DNA of 40,574 bases from Candidatus Uhrbacteria bacterium (GCA_018673485.1 JABHCP010000021.1:1-40574), one strand, 5' to 3'. Positions 9,201 to 17,873 are shown, counted from the stretch's first letter. The notes: generated from the sequence alone by a model not told the origin. Numbers and translations: made by a program.

Positions 9201-12200
9201 CTAATGCTGGAAAAGCTGTTCTAACATTCCCATCTGGGTTTGACGTTACCGGCGCTGTTGCAGTTGCAGGAACGCATGTCAATGATGACGTGAATGGATA
9301 TGCTCCAGGAACAGTGGCCATAAATAGTGTTGCGGTAAATGTTTCTGCAAGAACTGTAACAGTTGACTTTAGTATTGCTACCACCTGTGGCGCAGGAAAT
9401 ACAGACCCATGTGTGTCAGGTGACGAATATGATTACATCAGTTTTGATCTTGAAGGAATAATAAATACAGATCAGCCACGAGACTGGGAGACATCTGGTT
9501 ATACAGTGGATGTAAAGACGATGACCGGTACAACGATGAATGAAACAATGACGTCAATGCCATTTTATATTTCATCTGCTGGGGATAGCTCTTTGAAAGT
9601 TGACCTAACTGCTTCGGGGCAAAATAGTGGAACTACAGATATTCATATCTGGTCACCAACAACGGGCGAAATGGTTCAATCAGTTAACTTCGCTACAGAA
9701 GCAGATGGTACAGCTCAGACTACATTTGCAGGTTTGCCAGATGATTACTTTGATGTTTGGACAGAAGACAGTATTTTGTCACTTGGTGGCGCAACAGATA
9801 ATTTCTTAGGAGTTGCAGGTGATCAGGTGAGTGTGTCCGGAGTTACTACAAAAAATATAACACTTCCAGCAACTAGTGGTTTAACAAGTGTGACTGTGAA
9901 TATATCGGGTGCAACTGGAAAGTATATTGATGTGTTTGCTAGTGGTTCAAACGGTTTCCAAATGCAAGAAGTAGCGAATACTGATGGCTCTGACACAGTT
10001 ACTTTGAAGTTGACAGATGGAGATTGGTTCGTTGGTGTCGGGCCTCACATGCCAAATGATGGAGGGTACATGATGCCTGAACCACCAGACTATGTGGTTG
10101 ATCCGGGTGATATTCAGTTAAACGTTGATGGGGCTACTGTGACAGAGTCAAGTGGAACGGCAAATGATGGCATAATCGCTTTTGCTCTTACCTCAGCTGA
10201 TTACGCGGTTACTGTAAACGTAGTTGATTCTGATGCAAATGCAATGATGGATGCCATGGTTTACATGGATGATACACAGGCTGGATGGGGTACTTTTGGA
10301 CAGACTTCAGGTGCAGGATCTGCGATATTAAACGTAAACGAAGGAACATTCCGTGTTGGTGCATTTATGGATGGAGCACCTCCAACTCGAGAGGTCCAGG
10401 TAAGAATTGATGGTTCTGGAAATATATATCAAGAAGGAACGTTGGTCTCTTCCATTACACTAGAGCTTTCAAAGGGTGAGCAGGCCATTAGTGGTACGGT
10501 GACTGATGGAACTAATGCGGTTTCTGGAGCATCTGTTCACGCATTTTGTTCTGCTAATTGTGTTGGATACTTCGACGCTGGTGCTATAACGTCTTCCAAC
10601 GGAACATATTCACTTTATGTGGGTAATGGAACTTGGAAGGTGGAGGCGTATATTCCTGGCTATGGTCCAACATTGCAAACCACTGTGACTGTTAGTGATG
10701 CAGATGAGGCAGGTATAAACTTGTCACCTGACAGTGCTACAACATTTAGAACAATTGCAGGTACAGTTTGTAAGGTTGCAGGTGGTGGAGCTGATTGTTC
10801 GGCTGCGACTGGTTTGGATGGAATAGAAGTATTTGCATGGAGTCCAAATGGAGGAAGTAACTTTGCAAACACTGCCGACGATGGAACATACACTTTGCGA
10901 GTCCCAGCGGCATCAGGTTACACAGTAGAGGCTTGGGATCCTCATAAGGGTCCATTGCCGATAATAACCAACGTGGATACAACTTCAGCAAATCAAACAG
11001 ATCAAGACATTGTTATTGATACTCCAGAGGCAGTTACTGTGAATCTTAAGGATTCATTGGGAAGTGCTGTAGCGATGGGAGAGGTATTTGTTGAATTCTT
11101 TGATGATTCGGCAAACATCAGACAACATTTGTTTATAGAAAATGCTAGCACAGCGGACATTGAGTTGCCAGAGGGTACATATGATGTTCTGGTATATACA
11201 CATGGAGTAGAGATTGACGAAGGCACTGATGTGATCACAGATAATGGTGGCACAACAGTAGTGAGCTCAGGAGTTGTAACAGTCGACGGAGCAGAGATTA
11301 TCAAGATTGAAATGCCTGATTTGAATACTATCTCAGGAACACTTACAGATGGTACAGATCCGATTGCGAATGCCTATGTTGAGATTTCTGATCCAACAAA
11401 TGGTTTATATATCGGCGCAGAGACTGACACATCTGGTGATTATTCGATTGTAGTTCCCGATGGTACTTATCAGGTTAATGCGTTTAACCCTGGACTTGTT
11501 CTTACTCCAGAGACTGTGACTATGGCTGGGTCTGATGTGACGGGTACGGATTTGGCTGGTTCCATATCTGATCAAAATATCACAGGTACGATTACAGATC
11601 TAAACGATGCCGTTGTTCCCTATGCCTTTGTGCAAGCAACAAAAGAAGGTGGTGGATTTGTCGCAATTCAAGCAGATGCTGATGGCGAATACTCATTACC
11701 GGTTGATGATGGAACTTGGGAGGTATCAGCAATTGGACACGGATATGATAGCGTTGCAGCTGTATCAGAAATTGCAATTGACGGAAGCTCATCAACTGGC
11801 AACAATATTCAGTTTGAAGCATTGGCTACTGGATTGAATGAACCAACAGTTAAGTCAATTACCCCGTCAGAAGGTGGTACAGTTCAGGATCAAGATCTTG
11901 GAATCTCAGTTAACATTCCAGGAAGAGCGACAAGTACATCTGAAAGTGCGGGTAGTGTAACGGTTAAAGAAACAAATAACGTTGTTAATACTGCGACAGT
12001 GGATGTTGTTGGAAACGGTTTCGAGGTTTCTATGACTGACGCAGGTGGAACAGTACTTTCCTCTGGTTTTGACGAGGAGGTTACAATTACTAGAACGATG
12101 GCAGTAGCAGACCTCGCAACAAACAGTATTGATACATACGCTGAGGCAGAGGATCTTACAATTTCATATTTCTCAGGAAATGGAACTTGGATTCCGGAAA

Positions 12201-13708
12201 ACACAACAACGGCATATCTTGACGCAAGCGGAGACACTGTTGCAACACCTGCAGCAGACCTGTCAAATGTAGCGAATGTGCAGTTTACAATGGCGGTAGA
12301 TCACTTTACTGTGTTCTCAATCACCGTGCCATCTGACGGATTGGCACCAGCGGCGCCAACAGGCGTTTCAGTAAGTGATAGTGGGTCACAGAGCGTGAGT
12401 GTTAGTTGGAGCGCAGTTACAACAAACTCCGACGCATCAGCAATATCTGACTTGCTTGGTTACGAGGTATACAGAGATACAAGCTCAACCGGACCATTTA
12501 CAACACAGGTTAATACTTCTGACGTACTAACAACATCATTTACAGACTCTACTGTTACAACTGGGACCACCTATTACTATAAGGTGACAGCAGCTGACAC
12601 TGGAGGGCTCGAGTCTGCGAAGTCTACAGTTTCAAGTGGAGTTTCTGCAGCTGCTGCGTCAAGCAGTGGCGGTGGTGGTGGAGGTGTATCGACCAGAGTA
12701 ACTTCTGCGACAATCGAAGTTGACAGTCCAGCCACTGATGGTGAATTGCAGGGTGGAGCTGATGTAGTTATCACGTGGAGCACCAGCGGATCCTCAGAAG
12801 AGGTTGACCTTTACGCGTCATATGACGGTGGTGAAACGTTCAGCACAATAGCGACAGACATTGATGCTGACGATGATTACACATGGTTGGTGCCAAATGT
12901 TGACTCAAACACTGTGGTTGTGCGAGCCGATGTTAGAGGGATCAGCAGTGTACTTGATAGCGATCAAACATCAGAATTCTCAATCGTGGCTGATACAGAT
13001 CAAGACGTTGAGACAATCGAGGAAGTTACAAGCGCAATTGATCCAGTGGTTGAGTATTACCCATCAGCAGAGGATGCAGAGGCGATGTTGCCTGACAGTA
13101 TCGATGTCGGTGATCTAATCAAGTCAGAGTCATTATCCACTGTTTACGTAGTTGGAGGTGATGGATTGCGACATCCTTTCCCCAACGAGTTAACATTCTT
13201 CTCATGGTTCACATCATTTGAGAGCGTAAAAGTAATATCAGGTGATGATTTGAGCTCAATCACGTTAGGTGGACCTGTACGAGTGCGTCCAGGAACTTGG
13301 ATGATAATGATCCAAAGTGATCCAAAGGTCTATGCAGTAGAGCCTGGTGGAGTTATAAGATGGGTTGAGACTGAGGAAGTTGCCACTGCACTATGGGGTG
13401 ACACATGGAATCAGAAGATTGTTGATATAGAGCCAACATACTTTAATAAGTACACAGTAGGAGATTCAATATCGGATACCACATTGCATCCACTTGGGTC
13501 AGTAGTGCGGTCGTCTAATGATTCAGCTTACTACCTAGCAGAAGATGGAACACTTAGACTTTTTGAAAGTGAATACGCGGTTCGTGATAATATGATTCAA
13601 ACTAGGTTCGAGCTTCATGCAACAACAGAAGATCTTGCCAAAACAGTTGGATCGATAATATCAGGGCTAGAAGATGTACTATATCTCTACCAAGATATTG
13701 GACGATAG
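6284..13708 (+). CDS. Giant secreted modular surface protein: SbsA-like Ig domains, lamin-tail-like domain, carboxypeptidase-regulatory-like repeats, FN3-like domain, conserved C-terminal region
   Basis: Signal peptide; ISEVSVDG..NEFIELYNYGDTAIDLSDMKL (LTD-like); ISGTVTDGTNAVSGASV / ISGTLTDGTDPIANAYV / ITGTITDLNDAVVPYAFV repeats; PAAPTGVSVSDSGSQSVSVSW FN3-like. Confidence 0.88.
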   Translation: MQFIIHLFHFKRRGQGMRLLALFLVLIMALSSVFFLFNIQSANATAPTFSISGWKNGQTKVVIEFDSPVDNGSEAALEATDFVVAGANAVSISSIDHFVLSNTVTLTLSGSLNSGGGTDFTIACATDAIYNTTAEACGATAVNVYTSVAEDTTGPTVQQVGSMGNTGLYIDFDEIVATATMIAGNFTLVTSDGGDNSAITSVTAFDQGLNIEATQANIGSGAGNTIQVSTGVTDVYGNASLGQTINILPSLRISEVSVDGVANAKNEFIELYNYGDTAIDLSDMKLHIYTQAGTADVNVTLTKFETTIPSNGFYLIASNYFSSATTAEPDATYSSSEATMVANGGVYISYSATANTDVIDTVGWGTSAKKEGTAASNPAAGSSIERIADFGSTASTMASAGLDEHRGNAFDESDNSIDFVVQTTPVPQYSSSPSEFAFGASFHDEGGDTDAPTVTDSFPSASSSAYIPADLDIAGVAFSESMNVASLTTSTVQLYADSAPGVNLCQTVSYEDSSGYTMCNIDPSALPLSSVAHTFKVTTGVTDITINAMASDYTVSFTPISGGTFDSTAIPYMVGSYPLDGSASFPPNADNITIDFSGSLSAATVTSGNVTLTNLDSSQAVVFTGITTQTIEESDDSILIDVSGVELGTNVNYRLSVEGVTSANDIYVAPFTLDFSTDLLSDSTGPTVEGSEPSRAETGVSVGCTSIFIAFDEGLNASSVDSDSVKLYQGADEMAVSVNYYSSYNEIEIISSSVFEASTEYTVKLDASGAPDQITNASGIALQDTDGTGDNYYTFSFTTGSADVGVPDVMYATATQNKVMVTFTESMRESKITDLDNWVLQSPIGTAVPLSALAGGSVSWDSNSYTAEISGISLTSDDTFEVTATTALQDMSGNALSENKLFGGVVIDSAIYGDSMGPSDGFSGEIYDFPAGYSTDDFGYVPQASVFPMNTMAGTSSSYIVDFPISEQIRSSANAGKAVLTFPSGFDVTGAVAVAGTHVNDDVNGYAPGTVAINSVAVNVSARTVTVDFSIATTCGAGNTDPCVSGDEYDYISFDLEGIINTDQPRDWETSGYTVDVKTMTGTTMNETMTSMPFYISSAGDSSLKVDLTASGQNSGTTDIHIWSPTTGEMVQSVNFATEADGTAQTTFAGLPDDYFDVWTEDSILSLGGATDNFLGVAGDQVSVSGVTTKNITLPATSGLTSVTVNISGATGKYIDVFASGSNGFQMQEVANTDGSDTVTLKLTDGDWFVGVGPHMPNDGGYMMPEPPDYVVDPGDIQLNVDGATVTESSGTANDGIIAFALTSADYAVTVNVVDSDANAMMDAMVYMDDTQAGWGTFGQTSGAGSAILNVNEGTFRVGAFMDGAPPTREVQVRIDGSGNIYQEGTLVSSITLELSKGEQAISGTVTDGTNAVSGASVHAFCSANCVGYFDAGAITSSNGTYSLYVGNGTWKVEAYIPGYGPTLQTTVTVSDADEAGINLSPDSATTFRTIAGTVCKVAGGGADCSAATGLDGIEVFAWSPNGGSNFANTADDGTYTLRVPAASGYTVEAWDPHKGPLPIITNVDTTSANQTDQDIVIDTPEAVTVNLKDSLGSAVAMGEVFVEFFDDSANIRQHLFIENASTADIELPEGTYDVLVYTHGVEIDEGTDVITDNGGTTVVSSGVVTVDGAEIIKIEMPDLNTISGTLTDGTDPIANAYVEISDPTNGLYIGAETDTSGDYSIVVPDGTYQVNAFNPGLVLTPETVTMAGSDVTGTDLAGSISDQNITGTITDLNDAVVPYAFVQATKEGGGFVAIQADADGEYSLPVDDGTWEVSAIGHGYDSVAAVSEIAIDGSSSTGNNIQFEALATGLNEPTVKSITPSEGGTVQDQDLGISVNIPGRATSTSESAGSVTVKETNNVVNTATVDVVGNGFEVSMTDAGGTVLSSGFDEEVTITRTMAVADLATNSIDTYAEAEDLTISYFSGNGTWIPENTTTAYLDASGDTVATPAADLSNVANVQFTMAVDHFTVFSITVPSDGLAPAAPTGVSVSDSGSQSVSVSWSAVTTNSDASAISDLLGYEVYRDTSSTGPFTTQVNTSDVLTTSFTDSTVTTGTTYYYKVTAADTGGLESAKSTVSSGVSAAAASSSGGGGGGVSTRVTSATIEVDSPATDGELQGGADVVITWSTSGSSEEVDLYASYDGGETFSTIATDIDADDDYTWLVPNVDSNTVVVRADVRGISSVLDSDQTSEFSIVADTDQDVETIEEVTSAIDPVVEYYPSAEDAEAMLPDSIDVGDLIKSESLSTVYVVGGDGLRHPFPNELTFFSWFTSFESVKVISGDDLSSITLGGPVRVRPGTWMIMIQSDPKVYAVEPGGVIRWVETEEVATALWGDTWNQKIVDIEPTYFNKYTVGDSISDTTLHPLGSVVRSSNDSAYYLAEDGTLRLFESEYAVRDNMIQTRFELHATTEDLAKTVGSIISGLEDVLYLYQDIGR

Positions 13709-13719
13709 ATAAATAAGTT

Positions 13720-13750
13720 AAAACAACCGCCACCCGGCGGTTGTTTTGTT
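13720..13750 (+). terminator. Terminator after giant surface protein
   Basis: aaaacaaccgccacccggcggttgttttgtttt hairpin plus T-tract. Confidence 0.8.
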
Positions 13751-13836
13751 TTAATAAGGTCCTTGATCGGGACAAGGACCTTGACGGTGCCGGGTCGTGG
13801 ATTGTAGCGTTTTGATATTTTCACTGGAAAAAAAGA

Positions 13837-13882
13837 AATTAATTACACTTATGAGTCGATCGACTCATAAGTGTAATTAATT
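13837..13882. repeat. 46-bp perfect loop-less palindrome (23-nt arms) centred on CGATCG
   Basis: aattaattacacttatgagtcga|tcgactcataagtgtaattaatt. Confidence 0.95.
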
Positions 13883-13920
13883 GATTAAAGCCTTGATAAT
13901 TCCTCTCAATCTGGCATAGT

Positions 13921-15186
13921 GTGGTTATGAAAAATGAAACTTACGATGTGATTGTTGTCGGTGGTGGGCCCTCGGGGATGATGGCGGCAGGAAGGGCTGG
14001 GGAGCTTGGAGCAAGGGTGCTTTTGATTGAAAAGAATGATCGACTTGGTAAAAAGTTGAGCCTTACGGGTGGAAGGCGATGTAACATCACCAATGCGGAG
14101 TTTGATGATCATTTATTTTTAGATAATTTTCCTGAGTCAAAACAGTTCTTGTTCTCACCTTTTTCACAATTCAACGTAGAAGACACATTCAAGTTCTTCA
14201 AAAATCAAAACCTGCCTCTTGTCATTGAAGATCGAAAGCGAGCTTTTCCAAAATCTCAGAGTGCTGAAGATGTTAGTTTGGCACTTGTTGATTATATGAA
14301 AGAGAGTGGGGGAGTTACGATTAAGCTTGACGCCTCGATCGAATCACTTATCGAAACTGATGGTATCATCAAAGGTGTGAAAACATCGGCCGGCTCGTTT
14401 GATGCATCATCAATAATCCTCGCAACCGGAGGGCTCGCCGCTCCTGATACTGGTTCAACTGGTGATGGTTTGTCGATTCTTGAAAAGCTTGGCCATACAA
14501 TTAAAGAGCCAGACTCGAATCTTTCACCATTGCGTACATCATCTAAATGGGTGCATGGACTTTCTGGAATAAGTGTTGATGATATGGTGCTTCGATATAA
14601 GCAGGACAATAAGACACAGTTAAAACTACGCGGACGATTATTGTTTACTCATTTTGGGATTTCAGGACCACTTGTGATCAACTCAGCATTCAAAGTGAAG
14701 ACATTATTGAAAGACGGACCGGTGGAGGCATCAATCGATTTGTTTCCAGACCATGATCTTGGCAGCTTGGACAAATTCATTCTAGATTTTTTTGAGCAGC
14801 ATGGAAAAAAGTTTGTGAGGACTGCGCTTAAAGAGTTGCTTCAGAACAAGCTTGTCGATACGGTTCTAAAACTCCCAGGACTCAGATTCGGTGACGTGCC
14901 AGCTCGTGATGTATCCAAAGAGCAGAGAAAGTTACTCGTTCATACATTGAAAGACCTTAACTTTCCGATCAAAGGAACTATGGGACTGGAATGGTCGATC
15001 GTGGCTGATGGTGGGGTTATCCCACAAGAAGTGGATTTTAAAACAATGAGCTCAAAGTTATTTCCAAACTTGTATCTGATCGGTGATATTATCGATATCA
15101 ACAGACCTTCCGGAGGATTCTCTTTGCAACTCTGTTGGACCACAGGCTACGTTGCTGGCTCACATGCAGTACAGAAATCAATATAA
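13921..15186 (+). CDS. NAD(P)/FAD-dependent oxidoreductase, HI0933/YhiN-like flavoprotein
   Basis: VIVVGGGPSGMMAAGRAGELGARVLLIEKNDRLGKKLSLTGGRRCNITN and C-terminal RPSGGFSLQLCWTTGYVAGSHA. Confidence 0.92.
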   Translation: MVMKNETYDVIVVGGGPSGMMAAGRAGELGARVLLIEKNDRLGKKLSLTGGRRCNITNAEFDDHLFLDNFPESKQFLFSPFSQFNVEDTFKFFKNQNLPLVIEDRKRAFPKSQSAEDVSLALVDYMKESGGVTIKLDASIESLIETDGIIKGVKTSAGSFDASSIILATGGLAAPDTGSTGDGLSILEKLGHTIKEPDSNLSPLRTSSKWVHGLSGISVDDMVLRYKQDNKTQLKLRGRLLFTHFGISGPLVINSAFKVKTLLKDGPVEASIDLFPDHDLGSLDKFILDFFEQHGKKFVRTALKELLQNKLVDTVLKLPGLRFGDVPARDVSKEQRKLLVHTLKDLNFPIKGTMGLEWSIVADGGVIPQEVDFKTMSSKLFPNLYLIGDIIDINRPSGGFSLQLCWTTGYVAGSHAVQKSI

Positions 15187-15197
15187 ACTTATCGATT

Positions 15198-15239
15198 CTG
15201 GCTTCACTTAAGGTCCGATCGGACCTTAAGTGAAGCCAG
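15198..15239. repeat. 42-bp perfect loop-less palindrome centred on CGATCG
   Basis: ctggcttcacttaaggtccga|tcggaccttaagtgaagccag. Confidence 0.95.
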
Positions 15240-15275
15240 CAATTAAAAAGCAATTGTTGTGTTAAAATAATACGT

Positions 15276-16088
15276 ATGAAAATAATTTCGTTAAATACTT
15301 ATTCTGGAGTTGTATTTGAACCTTTGATGAAATTCATCGTGGATCAGGCGCCATCAACTGACGTGTTTTGTTTTCAGGAGGTAACGAACGCAAATCGAGA
15401 TCAAGAGCAGGTGGGGGGTGATCCGAACGTGAACTTATTTACAGAGCTTCAAAAACGTCTACCAGATCATGAAGGGCATTTTGAGGTTATGGACGAGCAT
15501 TGCGCGGTTGATCATAAAAAAAATTGTGAGGGACCATTTGGTGTTGCGATTTTTGTTAGAAAAAATTTGAAAGTAAAAAATCGAGAAGGATTTTTTGTGT
15601 ATAAAGAATTGAATTCATACGACGGTAAGGATTATTCAACACTTGGTATGGTGGCATTGAGTATTACAGTTGATGTATCTGGGAGCGATGTGACATTCGG
15701 GACAGTTCATGGAGCGGCATTTCCAGCGCATAAATTAGATACACCCGAGCGCATCGTGCAATCGCAAAAGATAATTGATCGTATGGCGGGAAAATCTGGT
15801 GAAAAGATCGTGTTGGGAGACTTCAACCTGTTGCCTGAAGCAGAGAGTGTGAAGATGTTTGAAAAGGCTGGCTATAAAGATCTTATTAAGGAATTTCAGA
15901 TAAAGACTACGAGGGGTTCGCATATGCGCACTTTATTCCCAGAATACGAGCATGGTAAGTATGGATTCCAGGAGTTTGCCGATTACACCTTCGTGACATC
16001 GGGGATTAAAGTCGAGAGTTTCGAAGTACCAGACGTACCAATCTCGGATCACTTACCAATGATATTAAAATTTAATTTAAATAAATAA
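15276..16088 (+). CDS. Endonuclease/exonuclease/phosphatase (EEP) family protein
   Basis: ISLNTYSG, CFQEV, TFGTVHGA, KIVLGDFNLLPEAES, and C-terminal ISDHLPMILKF. Confidence 0.88.
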   Translation: MKIISLNTYSGVVFEPLMKFIVDQAPSTDVFCFQEVTNANRDQEQVGGDPNVNLFTELQKRLPDHEGHFEVMDEHCAVDHKKNCEGPFGVAIFVRKNLKVKNREGFFVYKELNSYDGKDYSTLGMVALSITVDVSGSDVTFGTVHGAAFPAHKLDTPERIVQSQKIIDRMAGKSGEKIVLGDFNLLPEAESVKMFEKAGYKDLIKEFQIKTTRGSHMRTLFPEYEHGKYGFQEFADYTFVTSGIKVESFEVPDVPISDHLPMILKFNLNK

Positions 16089-16093
16089 TATAT

Positions 16094-16462
16094 ATGTCAG
16101 GATTTCATGTGGAGCTTGAGAAGAAAACGCTTGAGAATGAGAATTATCGGGAGGTTTTGTTTACGGGTCCAAATAGTCAGCTTGTGGTGATGAGTATCGC
16201 GCCTGGGGATGAGATTGGAATGGAGGTTCACGAAGAACACGATCAGTTTATAAGGGTTGAGGCAGGTGAAGGGAAGGCAAGTATCGGCGGGGAAGAGTTC
16301 GATCTTATTGATGGAAGTGCAATCGTTGTGCCAGCAGGAGCTGAGCATAACGTTTGGAACGTTTCGACTGAGTCGAAGTTAAAGTTATACACTGTATACA
16401 CTCCACCAGAGCATGCAGATGGAACAATTCACGCATCGAAAGCTGATGATACTGGCCATTAA
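16094..16462 (+). CDS. Cupin-domain protein
   Basis: GDEIGMEVHEEHDQFIRVEAGEGKASIGGEEFDLIDGSAIVVPAGAEHNVWN. Confidence 0.9.
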   Translation: MSGFHVELEKKTLENENYREVLFTGPNSQLVVMSIAPGDEIGMEVHEEHDQFIRVEAGEGKASIGGEEFDLIDGSAIVVPAGAEHNVWNVSTESKLKLYTVYTPPEHADGTIHASKADDTGH

Positions 16463-16532
16463 TCGATAAATAAAACCACCATTCAATTGAATGGTGGTTT
16501 TTTTGTTTTTAGCTAAAATTAGGGTTTATTGA

Positions 16533-16561
16533 TTGACAAAGTCGTGATTTTGTGTTATATT
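16533..16561 (+). promoter_or_regulatory. Sigma70-type promoter of cassette 1: TTGACA-17-TATATT
   Basis: ttgaca 16533-16538, 17-nt spacer, tatatt 16556-16561. Confidence 0.8.
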
Positions 16562-16572
16562 AATCCTCCGTT

Positions 16573-16716
16573 ATAGCTGGCTAGAGAGCCAGTTTTCGGG
16601 TGACAACGCGTTGTTGGATGCTGGGGCGGTGTGACACTTTCGTCATATCCGTTCTGTCTGCCAAGGCGCGTAGTCCACCCCGTTGCCTCACGAGAGGGAC
16701 GGGGATAGGAGTCGGT
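16573..16716 (+). promoter_or_regulatory. Structured 5' leader of cassette 1, homologous to the leader at 20803-20947
   Basis: Shared blocks atagctggc, gttgttgg, tggggc, gttctg(t)ctgccaaggc, and cctca..gagaggg; terminal hairpin ccccgt-tg-CCTC-acga-GAGG-g-acgggg. Confidence 0.65.
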
Positions 16717-17811
16717 ATGAGTGAAAAGATCAACGCGATGATCGCGTGGATTGCCAAGAACACGGTTCGGGTTGCTCTGGGCCTGTTCGTTATCGTAGGT
16801 GCGTTTTTCGTACTCTACCTCAACCTCAACTCGTGGGAAGACCTGTCGGTCATGAACAAGATGCTGATCGCGCTTTTGCCGGTCGTTAGCCTGTCCCACA
16901 CCATCCTCCACGCCGTTGGTGAGATGGTCAAGAGTGATGCGGGTAAGACCCAGGTCTCTGACCTGGAGGGTCTGATCGAGCGTCACGAGGGCCAGATCAG
17001 TTCTCTCGAGAACCAGTTGTCCGAGAGTCGCAATTCTCTGGCAACTAAGGAGGCTGAGATCGTGAAGCTCAAGAGCACGCTTAGGGATATGAGCGGTATG
17101 AGCAATACGATGTGGAATGACCTCGTGTGGTTCCTCGGTGACAGTGTCAAGGGTCGTGTGAAGCGAATGGTCGACTTCGGCAATTGGCTCAACGATCGTC
17201 CCGAGTCGCTGAACGCCCTGGCTGACACCTTCTCCTTGCCCAATGGAAGGGGAGCAACGCTCCAGACCTTTAACCTGATCAAGGAAGACTTCATGCAGGG
17301 TTACGAGCTCTGGGATAGGAAGCGTTCCCGTGAGGCCTTTGAGCTCTCGGAAAAGCTGGACCTTTCCCGTAAGTGGGTTCGGCGGCTCATGCACCAGATC
17401 TTCAACACAGTCGGCTTCCTGAACATGGAGAAGGGACTGTCGGATGACATCCGAGACATGCAGGATCAGATGGTTCTTCGTGTGTTGGAGGCTCTCACAG
17501 AACTCATCCCGGCTCACAGAGAGCTCTACGTCGAGAACGAGTACCGCTCCTACTCGGATGATACGCGTTGGTGCACCAACCTCAACCAGGAGGGCGTGCG
17601 TTACGCACTGGCCATGGGATTCGGAGCTTTCGGAAACCAGCCAGACGCTGTCAGCAAGATCCTCTGCGACCTCAAGGTGCAGAAGTCTGATCAGTTGATG
17701 CCGCTGTTGGAGCAGATGCCTGACGATGTCTACCGATTCCTGACCAAGGTCATGATCGATCCGGCGAGTTTCACTTCGGTCCCTGAGACCGATTCGCCCG
17801 CGGCCGACTAG
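16717..17811 (+). CDS. ORFan membrane/coiled-coil protein (cassette 1), 364 aa from MSEKINAMIAWI
   Basis: SD-like aggag upstream; hydrophobic N-terminus, then coiled coil; diverged paralogue of 20948-22033; GC-rich relative to flanks. Confidence 0.75.
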   Translation: MSEKINAMIAWIAKNTVRVALGLFVIVGAFFVLYLNLNSWEDLSVMNKMLIALLPVVSLSHTILHAVGEMVKSDAGKTQVSDLEGLIERHEGQISSLENQLSESRNSLATKEAEIVKLKSTLRDMSGMSNTMWNDLVWFLGDSVKGRVKRMVDFGNWLNDRPESLNALADTFSLPNGRGATLQTFNLIKEDFMQGYELWDRKRSREAFELSEKLDLSRKWVRRLMHQIFNTVGFLNMEKGLSDDIRDMQDQMVLRVLEALTELIPAHRELYVENEYRSYSDDTRWCTNLNQEGVRYALAMGFGAFGNQPDAVSKILCDLKVQKSDQLMPLLEQMPDDVYRFLTKVMIDPASFTSVPETDSPAAD

Positions 17812-17834
17812 ATTCTCATCGCCGTTCCGTTCGT

Positions 17835-17873
17835 AAACCCCCGCCAGCGCAACGCGCGCAGGTGGGGGTTTAA
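17835..17873 (+). terminator. Cassette 1 terminator
   Basis: aaacccccgcc...ggtgggggttt hairpin. Confidence 0.75.

Noticed and set aside
7470-12783. Numerous small minus-strand ORFs within the giant surface protein
   Set aside because: Low-complexity antisense translations of Ser/Thr/Asp-rich coding sequence; no promoter or RBS support.
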